From Zeimonas sp041678445 (lineage in GTDB: Bacteria > Pseudomonadota > Gammaproteobacteria > Burkholderiales > Burkholderiaceae_E), in assembly GCA_041678445.1 (NCBI GenBank), contig JBAYOD010000138.1, positions 1 to 8,076 on the forward strand: a DNA stretch of 8,076 nt, read 5' to 3'. Below are positions 1-6,337 of the stretch, in pieces (position 1 is the first letter of the stretch; each line of letters opens with the position of its first letter). The notes beneath the pieces were generated by a model. The model had not been told where the DNA came from and did no database searches. It saw nothing but the letters and a program-made list of their open reading frames with translations. Made by a program: the position numbers and the translations under genes.

Positions 1-7
1 AATCAGA

Positions 8-718
8 TCAACCCTCGCGCGCCGCAAACGCCTTCTTGTCGAGCAGATGCGCGCGCAGCAGCCGTTCGGCGAGATCGGCGTTGCGCGCGAGGATCGCCTG
101 CACGAAGGCGTCGTGCTCGGCGACGCTGCGCGCCCAGGCAGCCTCGCCCTCGAGATTCGAGCGGTAGCGCAGCTTCTGCACCTGGGCGTTCAGGCGCAGG
201 TAGATCCGGGTGAGCTGCGGGTTGCCGGCGGCTTCGTTGATTGCCACGTGCACGGCCTTGCTCTCGATCGAGTAACGGACCATGTCCCTGGCTTCGAAGG
301 CGTCCATCATCCGGCGATGGGTGGCGGCCAGCGTGGCCAGCGTGGCCGGTGTGGCCTTCTCGGCGGCGAGCCGGCCCGACAGGCCTTCGATGACTGCCAG
401 GATGTCGAAGACGTCGGACAGGTCGGTGGCCGACGGGTCGACGACCCGGGCGCTGCGCTTGGGCAGCAGTTCGATCAGGCCTTCGGAGGCGAGGATCCGG
501 TAGGCCTCGCGCAAGGGGGTGCGTGACACCTGCAGCCGCTCGCACAGGGCGCGCTCGTTGAGCCGTTCTCCGGGGGCCAGGGTGCCGGACTCGATCAGGG
601 CGCGCAGATGGTCGGCGACCGCAACGGCCAACGTCGGGTGGTGGATCGCAAAGTCCTGGGGGCTGGGGCGGCCTTCCAGGGCTCGGACCGCCGACGGGGG
701 CGCAACGAGATCGGTCAT
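8..718 (-). CDS. GntR-family transcriptional regulator, FCD (FadR) subfamily
   Basis: Predicted DNA-binding repressor or activator of 236 aa, a normal length for the FCD subfamily. The N-terminal winged helix spans about residues 30-95 and contains the recognition-helix signature VSRTPLREAYRILASEGLI (64-82). The C-terminal all-helical FCD ligand domain spans about 100-230. His157, His202 and His224, with Asp102 or Asp105, are placed like the metal ligands of this fold, which usually bind small carboxylates or sugar acids. The first 29 residues are an extra tail before the winged helix. The ATG at 716-718 has no clear Shine-Dalgarno, so a later start is possible. The gene diverges from the tctC-led operon and the shared region holds palindromes, so it is probably the local regulator, and autoregulation is likely. 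The ligand is unknown; the transporter substrate or a pathway intermediate is the natural guess. Confidence 0.93.
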   Translation of the reverse strand: MTDLVAPPSAVRALEGRPSPQDFAIHHPTLAVAVADHLRALIESGTLAPGERLNERALCERLQVSRTPLREAYRILASEGLIELLPKRSARVVDPSATDLSDVFDILAVIEGLSGRLAAEKATPATLATLAATHRRMMDAFEARDMVRYSIESKAVHVAINEAAGNPQLTRIYLRLNAQVQKLRYRSNLEGEAAWARSVAEHDAFVQAILARNADLAERLLRAHLLDKKAFAAREG

Positions 719-760
719 GACGGCGCTTGATCACGGAATCAAGCTGGTGTACGGTTGGAA

Positions 761-777
761 TGGTGTACGGTATACCA
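761..777. promoter_or_regulatory. Candidate GntR/FCD operator, TGGTGTACGGTATACCA
   Basis: A 17-bp palindrome centred on 769: of eight symmetric base pairs, seven match (the G765/T773 pair does not). FadR-subfamily regulators typically bind short palindromes built on TGGT...ACCA or GTATAC cores, and both motifs are present. The left half, TGGTGTACGG, is repeated exactly 16 bp upstream (745-754), which could be a second half-site. The site overlaps the candidate -35/-10 spacer for tctC, consistent with repression. Which protein binds it is inference. Confidence 0.55.
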
Positions 778-786
778 AATACCGCG

Positions 787-798
787 TGTTGGCCAACA
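787..798. promoter_or_regulatory. Perfect 12-bp palindrome TGTTGGCCAACA
   Basis: An exact dyad just downstream of the candidate operator and 53 bp before the tctC start. It could be a second regulator site or lie near the transcription start. No regulator can be assigned from sequence alone. Confidence 0.35.
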
Positions 799-851
799 GG
801 TGTTGATCAGCCTGTGGCCTGATCGCGGGTCGATCCGAAGAGGAGAAGCGC

Positions 852-1838
852 ATGTCTTTCGTTGCAGGCAAGCTCGGCCGCCTGGCAGTCAGCCTCACGA
901 TCGCGACGGGCCTGCTGGTGGGTGCCGGTACGGCCCTCGCGCAGAAGAACTATCCGAACCGGCCGATCACGGTGATCGTGCCTTACCCGGCGGGGGGCGG
1001 TGCCGACATTGGTGCGCGCACCTGGGCGGGCCTGCTCGAGAAGGAGCTCGGCGTCACGGTCAACGTCATCAACCGCGGGGGCGGCGCCGCGGTGCCCGGC
1101 CATTCGGCGATCGCCAATGGCAAGCCCGACGGCTACACGATCGGTGTGCTGACCAACGACATCAGCCTGTACAAGCCGCAGGGCCTGGCCAACCTGACCT
1201 ACCAGGACATGCGGATCCTCGGCCGGGCCACGCGGATTGCCTCGGGCATCAACGTCAGTGTCGAGTCCCCTTACAAGACCATCCAGCAACTGGCCGATGC
1301 GATCAAGGCACACCCCGGCGAGCTGAAGGCCACGGGGGCGGCGCCCGGCGTGAACTGGCACATCGCCTTTCTCGGCCTGATGCTCGACCTCGGTCTGCCG
1401 CCGGAAAGCGTGATCTGGGTGCCGACCCAGGGCGGTACGGCCGGTCATCTGGATGTGGCAGCCGGCAACTCCACCTTCTCGACTGCGTCGATGGCCGAAG
1501 CCACGGCCCTGATCGGGTCGGACAAGCTGCGGCCGCTGGCCGTGATGGCCACGGAGCGTCTCGAGAACTTCCCCGACACGCCGACGCTGGCCGAAACCAT
1601 CGGTTCGAAGTGGACTTATTCGGTGACGCACGGGATCGCCGGTCCGAAGAATCTGCCCGACGAGATCGCCAATCGTCTGATCGAAGCGCTGGGGAAGGTC
1701 ATCCAGAGCGACGAGTTCCACAAGGCCATGGCGACCCGCGCGATCGAGGTCGCCTGGCAGCCGGGTGATGTCTTCCGCGAGACGCTGGCCGAAGACCTCG
1801 AGTCGACCACGCGGATCCTCCAGCAGGTCAAGCGCTGA
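852..1838 (+). CDS. tctC: Tripartite tricarboxylate transporter receptor, TctC/Bug family
   Basis: Periplasmic solute-binding protein of 328 aa that delivers a carboxylate to the TctAB membrane complex. Residues 1-30 form a Sec signal peptide: Lys7 and Arg10, then a hydrophobic stretch, then a predicted cut after TALA30, leaving mature QKNYPNRPI. The family signature YPNRPITVIVPYPAGGGAD (34-52) is intact, followed by KPDGYT (91-96), the PTQGGTAGHL segment (191-200) and VMATERLENFPDTPTLAE (231-248). The start is fixed by AGGAG at 841-845, six bases before the ATG. It is the first gene of the operon, next to the regulator. Bug proteins are highly expanded in beta-proteobacteria and bind diverse mono-, di- and tricarboxylates, including aromatic and sugar acids, so citrate should not be assumed. 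Confidence 0.95.
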   Translation: MSFVAGKLGRLAVSLTIATGLLVGAGTALAQKNYPNRPITVIVPYPAGGGADIGARTWAGLLEKELGVTVNVINRGGGAAVPGHSAIANGKPDGYTIGVLTNDISLYKPQGLANLTYQDMRILGRATRIASGINVSVESPYKTIQQLADAIKAHPGELKATGAAPGVNWHIAFLGLMLDLGLPPESVIWVPTQGGTAGHLDVAAGNSTFSTASMAEATALIGSDKLRPLAVMATERLENFPDTPTLAETIGSKWTYSVTHGIAGPKNLPDEIANRLIEALGKVIQSDEFHKAMATRAIEVAWQPGDVFRETLAEDLESTTRILQQVKR

Positions 1839-1862
1839 TTTTCGGCAAGCTGGACGTTCCCG

Positions 1863-2336
1863 GTGAAGATCAATGATCTGCTGTTCGGCCTGATCATCGC
1901 CGGGCTCGGCCTGGCGGTGCTGATCTACGCCGGGACCCTGCCCGACGTTCCGGGCCACTATTACGGCCCGGGGCTGTTCCCCACGGTGATCGGGGCCGGC
2001 TTCCTGGTCTGCGGCGGCGTGCTCGCCGGTTCGACCTTCAAGAGCCGGGAGCGTTCGACACTGATCGATTGCCCGGACTGGCGCGGCGCCTCGCGCGGCC
2101 TGGTCCAGGTCGCGCTGATGAGTGTCGCGATCCTGGTCTTCGTCGGTTTCGGCGACCTGATCGGCTTCCGGCTGTTTGCCTTCGTCACGCTGGCCGCGAT
2201 GTATCTCGTCGCCGGTCGCGGCCTGCTGGTATCGCTGTTGCTGGCCGTGGTCATCACCGCTTTGCTCGACACCCTGTTCGTCGGGCTGCTCGGTGTGCCG
2301 CTGCCGGTTGGCGAACTGCCCGGTCTGTCGGGCTGA
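1863..2336 (+). CDS. tctB: Tripartite tricarboxylate transporter small membrane subunit, TctB
   Basis: Small integral membrane subunit (157 aa) that partners TctA in the inner membrane. Hydrophobic segments fall at about residues 6-24, 38-57, 79-97, 103-117 and 120-141, with the charged cytoplasmic-type stretch KSRERSTLIDCPDWRGASR in between. The YYGPGLFP motif (34-40) before the second helix is typical of this family (DUF1468). The start is GTG at 1863, and the hydrophobic N-terminus MKINDLLFGLIIAGLGLA fits family members. The ribosome-binding site is weak (TGGA, 1851-1854). It lies 24 bp after tctC and 39 bp before tctA, in the usual C-B-A order. The function of TctB beyond being required for transport is poorly known. 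Confidence 0.92.
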   Translation: MKINDLLFGLIIAGLGLAVLIYAGTLPDVPGHYYGPGLFPTVIGAGFLVCGGVLAGSTFKSRERSTLIDCPDWRGASRGLVQVALMSVAILVFVGFGDLIGFRLFAFVTLAAMYLVAGRGLLVSLLLAVVITALLDTLFVGLLGVPLPVGELPGLSG

Positions 2337-2344
2337 GCCCGGAC
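2327..2344 (+). other. Small hairpin around the tctB stop codon
   Basis: CGGGC-TGA-GCCCG (2329-2333/2337-2341) forms a 5-bp GC stem whose loop is the tctB stop codon itself. There is no T-tract, so it is not an intrinsic terminator. It might modulate ribosome release or coupling to tctA, whose start at 2376 lacks a strong Shine-Dalgarno. The octamer CCCGGACA occurs at 2338-2345 and again at 2363-2370. Confidence 0.3.
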
Positions 2345-2375
2345 ACGCCCCACAAGCAAGCACCCGGACAAGCAG

Positions 2376-3878
2376 ATGGAACACCTGATTCCGGCGCTCG
2401 GGCTGGTTCTGCAGCCCGATACCCTGATTGCACTCTTCCTGGCGGCGCTGTTCGGTTTCGTGGTCGGCGTGCTGCCTGGTCTGACCGCGACGATGGCGGT
2501 TGCGCTGCTGGTGCCGATCACCTTCATGCTGAGTCCGCTGGCGGCGATCGCGTCGATCGTTTCGGCCTCGGCCATGGCCATGTTCGCCGGCGACGTGCCC
2601 GGCGCGCTGCTGCGCATTCCCGGCACGCCGGCCTCGGCGGCCTATGTCGACGATGCCTACCTGCTGACGCGCGCGGGCCGGGCGGGCTACATCCTCGGCA
2701 TCGGTGCGCTCTGTTCGCTGATCGGCGGCGTGATCGGCACGCTGGTGCTGCTGTCGGCGGCGCCGATCCTGGCCGATTTCGCGCTCAAGTTCAGCGCCTT
2801 CGAGTTCTTCTGGCTGGCCGTGCTCGGCCTGAGCTGCGGGGTGTTCGTGGCCGGCGACAAGCCGCTCAAGGGTGCGATCGCACTGCTCGTCGGGCTGCTG
2901 ATCTCGGTCGTGGGCATGGACTACACGACCGGCATGCCGCGCTTCACCTTCGGCAATGCCACCCTGCTCGAAGGCATCTCCTTCATCCCCGCGCTGATCG
3001 GGATGTTCGCGCTGCCCGAAATCCTGCGTGCGCTGCTCAAGTCGGATCGGGCCGGTGCGCGCTTCGCGACGCCGGTGGTCGACGAGTGGCGGGGAGTGTT
3101 CGCGACAGTCTTTCGCTATCGCCGCGTCACCTTGCGCAGCGCGGCGCTGGGCACCGGCGTGGGTGTGCTGCCGGGGGCCAGTGCCGATATTGCGGCGTGG
3201 ATCTCGTTTGCGCTCGGCCGGCGCCTGTCCAGGGAGCCGCAGAAATGGGGCACCGGCCATCCGGAAGGGGTCATTGCCGGCAGCTCGGCAAACAATGCCG
3301 CACTGGGCGGCGCCTGGGTGCCTGCGCTGGTCTTCGCGATTCCGGGTGACACGATCACGGCGGTGGCGATCGGTGTCCTGTACCTGAAGGGCCTGAACCC
3401 CGGTCCGGCCGTCTTCATCAACAATCCGGAGATGATCTACGCGGTCTTCATCGTGTTCCTGATCGCCAACCTGCTGCTGCTGCCTTTCGGCTGGCTGGCG
3501 ATACGCATTGCCAAGCTCGTGCTGGCGATTCCGCAGACGATCATCATGCCGGCGTTGTTCATCCTGGCGATGGTCGGCGCCTTCGCGATCGACAACGATG
3601 TGTCGGGCATCATCATCATGGTCTGCCTGGGCATCGTCGCCTACCTGATGGAGGGGGCGGAGTTTCCGCTGGCCCCGGTGGTGCTCGGCATCGTGCTCGG
3701 CAAGCTGGTCGAACAGAATCTGATGCAGTCCCTGATCAGCGCCCAGGGCAATCTGCTGGTGTTCTTCGAGCGGCCGATCTCGGCGGTGCTGGGGGTCGCC
3801 ACGGTCGGGATCTGGCTCTTCACGCTGCTGCGCTGGGTCCAGCGCAGCCTGCGCGCCCGGGAAGTCCGCAGCGACTGA
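2376..3878 (+). CDS. tctA: Tripartite tricarboxylate transporter large permease, TctA
   Basis: Main membrane permease, 500 aa as usual for TctA, with about ten to twelve hydrophobic segments along its length. Two related halves can be seen. GVLPGLTATMAV (31-42) near the N-terminus is echoed by GVLPGASADIAA (263-274) in the second half, the internal pseudo-repeat expected of this family. Other conserved segments are GALLRIPGTPASAAY (76-90) and EGVIAGSSANNAALGGAWVP (297-316). The C-terminus ends in a short basic tail (WVQRSLRAREVR). It is expected to take ligand from TctC and move it inward by sodium or proton symport. The start is ATG 2376 with only a poor ribosome-binding site, so translation may be coupled to tctB. 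All motifs look intact. Confidence 0.96.
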   Translation: MEHLIPALGLVLQPDTLIALFLAALFGFVVGVLPGLTATMAVALLVPITFMLSPLAAIASIVSASAMAMFAGDVPGALLRIPGTPASAAYVDDAYLLTRAGRAGYILGIGALCSLIGGVIGTLVLLSAAPILADFALKFSAFEFFWLAVLGLSCGVFVAGDKPLKGAIALLVGLLISVVGMDYTTGMPRFTFGNATLLEGISFIPALIGMFALPEILRALLKSDRAGARFATPVVDEWRGVFATVFRYRRVTLRSAALGTGVGVLPGASADIAAWISFALGRRLSREPQKWGTGHPEGVIAGSSANNAALGGAWVPALVFAIPGDTITAVAIGVLYLKGLNPGPAVFINNPEMIYAVFIVFLIANLLLLPFGWLAIRIAKLVLAIPQTIIMPALFILAMVGAFAIDNDVSGIIIMVCLGIVAYLMEGAEFPLAPVVLGIVLGKLVEQNLMQSLISAQGNLLVFFERPISAVLGVATVGIWLFTLLRWVQRSLRAREVRSD

Positions 3879-3882
3879 CACG

Positions 3883-3908
3883 CTGTTCCAGCCCTCTGTT
3901 CCAGCCTT
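3883..3908 (+). repeat. 13-bp tandem duplication in the tctA/oxidoreductase gap
   Basis: CTGTTCCAGCCCT (3883-3895) is followed directly by CTGTTCCAGCCTT (3896-3908), 12 of 13 identical. It sits just upstream of the next gene's Shine-Dalgarno GGAGGA (3911-3916). This looks like a recent slippage duplication that lengthened the spacer without touching coding sequence. Confidence 0.8.
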
Positions 3909-3924
3909 CGGGAGGATCGGTTCG

Positions 3925-5334
3925 ATGAACCATCATCGTTACTACGCAGGACTCGAGCGCACGGTCGAAACCTGTGTCGTCGGCGCCGGCGATTTCGGCC
4001 GCAGCTTCATCGCCCAGGGCATGCGGGTGCCGAAGATGCGGGCCCGGGTTGCCGTCGACGTGCGTATCGAGATCGTCGAGGCGCTTTACCGGGAGCTCGG
4101 AATCCCGGCCGACCGCATCCGCGCCTGCCGCACCGAGGCCCAGGCGCGTGCCGCCTGGGAGGCCGATGCCTGGATCGCAGCCGAAGACCTGGCGGTGGTG
4201 CTGCCGCTGCCGATCGACGTGGTGCTCGAAGCCACCGGTCACCCCGAAGCCGGAGCCCGGCATGCCTTGATGACGGTGCAGGCGGGCAAGCATCTGGCCC
4301 TGGTCAGCAAGGAAGTCGAAAGCGTCGTGGGGCCGATCCTGGGCCGGCTGGCTCTGGAGCAGCAGCGCTGCGTGACGCCGATCGACGGCGATCAGCCCAG
4401 CCTGCTGATCGGCCTGGTCACCTGGGCCGAGACCCTGGGACTGGAGATCGTGGCGGCCGGCAAGAGCAGCGAGTATGACTTCGTGTTCGACCCGGACGAC
4501 GAGACGATCACCTGCAATGGCCGCACCGTGCCGGTGCCCGGCTTCCGGACCCTCGAACGACTCGGCGAGCGTGACCTGCCGGCCCTGGTGGCCGAGCGCT
4601 CGCGCTGTGCCGCGGCCGTGCCGCAGCGCACCGTACCCGATCTGTGCGAACTGCTGATCGTCGGCAACGCCACCGGGCTCACGCCCGATGTGCCGGCGCT
4701 GCATGTGCCGATCCTGCGGATCGACGAAGTGCCCACGGCTTTCACGCTGCGCGAGCAGGGCGGCCTGCTCGGCGGCGGGCGACGGCTCGAGGTCTTCAAC
4801 TGCCTGCGCCGGCCCGACGAGCTGAGCTTTGCCGGCGGCGTGTTCGTCGTCGTGCGCTGTCACGACCAGCCGACCTGGCGGATGCTTGCCGAGAAGGGCC
4901 ACATCCTCGGCCGTCGGCGCGACACTGCGCTGCTTTACCTGCCCCGCCATCTGCTCGGCGTGGAGGCGGCAACCAGCGTGCTGGGGGCGGTCATCGGCGC
5001 GCCCACCGGCGGGTTGGAACCTGCTCATCGCCTCGACCTGGTCGCCGTGGCCAGCCGCGACCTGACACCGGGAACCCTGCTCGAGGCCGTGGGTCACCAC
5101 CATTCGATCGACGGCGTCACGGCCGAACTGCGGCCGGCGGCGGCGCTCGCCGACGGCGCACCGCTGCCCTACTATCTGGTTGCCGACCGGCGCCTGTTGC
5201 GGCCCGTGCGCGCCGGCAGCGTGTTCCGGCTCGGTGATGTCGAGCTCGACCCGGCTTCGACGATGGTGGGTCTGCGTGCCCGGCAGGATCAGATGTTCTT
5301 CGATGCCGTCCCGACCTGGCTGGAGGCCAAGTGA
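3925..5334 (+). CDS. NAD(P)-dependent oxidoreductase, homoserine-dehydrogenase-like with C-terminal SAF domain
   Basis: A 469-aa soluble protein of the COG4091 type (predicted homoserine dehydrogenase-like with SAF domain). The Rossmann signature GAGDFG (20-25) opens the NAD(P) domain, followed by VLEATG (100-105) and LVSKEVESVVGP (126-137), then the family segments IDGDQPSLL (153-161) and AAGKSSEYDFVFDP (177-190). The C-terminal part, from about 365 to 450, is SAF-like, with VASRDLTPGTLLEA (376-388) and LVADRRLLRPVRAGSVFRLGD (418-438). It is not a biosynthetic homoserine dehydrogenase: the context is a transporter and a hydrolase, and no ACT domain is present. Homologues are often mislabelled FlgA because of the SAF domain. 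Start ATG has GGAGGA at 3911-3916. It probably oxidises or reduces a hydroxy or sugar-like acid brought in by TctABC. The substrate is unknown. Confidence 0.85.
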   Translation: MNHHRYYAGLERTVETCVVGAGDFGRSFIAQGMRVPKMRARVAVDVRIEIVEALYRELGIPADRIRACRTEAQARAAWEADAWIAAEDLAVVLPLPIDVVLEATGHPEAGARHALMTVQAGKHLALVSKEVESVVGPILGRLALEQQRCVTPIDGDQPSLLIGLVTWAETLGLEIVAAGKSSEYDFVFDPDDETITCNGRTVPVPGFRTLERLGERDLPALVAERSRCAAAVPQRTVPDLCELLIVGNATGLTPDVPALHVPILRIDEVPTAFTLREQGGLLGGGRRLEVFNCLRRPDELSFAGGVFVVVRCHDQPTWRMLAEKGHILGRRRDTALLYLPRHLLGVEAATSVLGAVIGAPTGGLEPAHRLDLVAVASRDLTPGTLLEAVGHHHSIDGVTAELRPAAALADGAPLPYYLVADRRLLRPVRAGSVFRLGDVELDPASTMVGLRARQDQMFFDAVPTWLEAK

Positions 5335-6275
5335 TGGAAAAGCGAACGACGATCACCGGTCACTGGAACGACGACCCCGAGGCCGTCACGCTGATCGACG
5401 CCCATCACCACATCTGGGATCTCGCGGCCAACCCCTATCCATGGCTGGCCGACACGCCCGAGCATCATTTCTTCATGGGCGACTATTCGCCGCTCAAGCG
5501 CGACTACCTGCCCGACGATTTCAAGCGCGATGCGCAGCGCCACAACGTGCTGGCGACCGTGCACGTGGAGGCCGAGATGGATCGCGGCCACCAGGTCGAC
5601 GAGACCCGCTGGCTCACCGGGATGAACCGCCTGCATGGCATGCCCAACGCGATCGTCGCCCATGCCTGGTTCCACCAGGGCAACAGCGACGAGATCCTGG
5701 CCCGCCATGCCGCCTTCCCGCTGGTGCGCGGCATCCGCTCCAAGCCGGTGACTTCGCTGTCGCCCGATCAGTCGGTCGCCGGTCAGCCCGGCACGATGCA
5801 GGATCCGGCCTGGCTGCGTGGCTTTGCGCTGCTCGACAAGTACGCGATGTCCTGGGATCTGCGCGTGCCGTTCTGGCATCTGGCCGAGGCCGCCGAGGTG
5901 GCCCGGATGTTTCCCGCCACGCCGATCGTGCTGAACCACACGGGCTTTCCGTGGGATCGCAGCGACGAGGGCCTGCGCGCCTGGCGGGCTGCGATGGAGA
6001 CGATCGCCCGCTGCCCGAACGTGCATCTGAAGGTTTCCGAGTTCGGACTCAAGGACCAGCCCTGGAATTACGAATCGAATGCACGGGTCGTTGCCGACGC
6101 GATCGCGATCTTCGGCATCGAGCGCTGCATGTTCGCCAGCAACTTCCCGGTAGCGGGCCTGCGCATCGGCTATGACGAGCTGGTGCAGGCCATGAGCCGG
6201 ATGCTGGCCGGTTTTTCCGACGAGGATCGCCAGCGTTTCTTCTGGAAGAATGCCCAGGCCTTCTACCGGATCTGA
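5334..6275 (+). CDS. Amidohydrolase family TIM-barrel hydrolase (lactonase-like, COG3618/Amidohydro_2)
   Basis: Cytoplasmic metal-dependent hydrolase of 313 aa. The N-terminal metal motif is IDAHHHIWD (21-29) with His24 and His26. Further expected active-site positions are His78 (VHVEA), His110, and His202 in LNHTG (200-204). Near the C-terminus the usual Asp motif reads CMFASNFPV (265-273), with Asn270 where many relatives have the catalytic Asp. Known members of this group hydrolyse lactones of sugar acids, 4-sulfomuconolactone or 2-pyrone-4,6-dicarboxylate. The ATG at 5334 overlaps the upstream TGA by one base (TGATG), and GGAGG (5322-5326) lies seven bases upstream. A GTG at 5331, one codon earlier, is a less likely start. 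Tight coupling suggests that it acts with the oxidoreductase in one pathway. Confidence 0.88.
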   Translation: MEKRTTITGHWNDDPEAVTLIDAHHHIWDLAANPYPWLADTPEHHFFMGDYSPLKRDYLPDDFKRDAQRHNVLATVHVEAEMDRGHQVDETRWLTGMNRLHGMPNAIVAHAWFHQGNSDEILARHAAFPLVRGIRSKPVTSLSPDQSVAGQPGTMQDPAWLRGFALLDKYAMSWDLRVPFWHLAEAAEVARMFPATPIVLNHTGFPWDRSDEGLRAWRAAMETIARCPNVHLKVSEFGLKDQPWNYESNARVVADAIAIFGIERCMFASNFPVAGLRIGYDELVQAMSRMLAGFSDEDRQRFFWKNAQAFYRI

Positions 6276-6303
6276 CTGCCAGGGCTTTCCATCGGATCTG
6301 ACT
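6252..6303 (+). repeat. 26-bp imperfect tandem duplication across the amidohydrolase stop codon
   Basis: The last codons and stop of the amidohydrolase gene (6252-6277) are followed immediately by a second copy (6278-6303), 21 of 26 identical. The core CGGATCTGACTG is exact in both (6267-6278 and 6293-6304). The second copy carries a ghost of the codons for Arg-Ile-stop. It adds length to the gap before the dctP-like gene. Confidence 0.75.
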
Positions 6304-6318
6304 GGGCGCTTTCGCCCA
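6303..6318 (+). other. Intergenic hairpin upstream of the TRAP receptor gene
   Basis: TGGGCG-CTTT-CGCCCA (6303-6308/6313-6318) is a perfect 6-bp stem with a 4-nt loop, lying 7 bases before the GAGGAG ribosome-binding site (6325-6330). Without a T-tract it is unlikely to end transcription. A 5' stabilising hairpin or processing site, giving a separate dctP message with higher expression of the receptor, would fit its place. Confidence 0.5.
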
Positions 6319-6337
6319 CACGACGAGGAGCAGACAG

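Larger units (their letters stand above)
719..851. promoter_or_regulatory. Divergent regulatory region between the GntR gene and tctC
   Basis: This 133-bp gap must hold the promoters of both directions. Visible elements, left to right, are a perfect 7-bp inverted repeat GCTTGAT-N6-ATCAAGC (725-731/738-744), the 10-bp direct repeat TGGTGTACGG (745-754 and 761-770), an interrupted palindrome (761-777), a perfect 12-bp palindrome TGTTGGCCAACA (787-798) and GATCAG-N8-CTGATC (805-810/819-824). A weak candidate sigma-70 promoter for the plus strand is TTGGAA (755-760), 17 bp, then AATACC (778-783). It matches the -10 consensus poorly and may need activation. No convincing minus-strand promoter was found by eye. 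Confidence 0.6.

Noticed and set aside
755..1768. A 337-codon plus-strand frame overlapping tctC in another phase.
   Set aside because: Low-complexity, Arg/Gly-rich translation with no family features; tctC in the other frame has a signal peptide, signature motifs and a strong ribosome-binding site.
807..3881. A 1024-codon open frame on the minus strand opposite tctCBA, and a 427-codon one at 3820-5103.
   Set aside because: They lie exactly antisense to genes with clear family motifs. Their composition is rich in Arg, Gln, Asp and His with no recognisable domain, as expected from the reverse frame of high-GC genes.
5331..5333. GTG as the start of the amidohydrolase.
   Set aside because: The ATG one codon later gives the classic TGATG overlap with the upstream stop and better spacing from GGAGG at 5322-5326.
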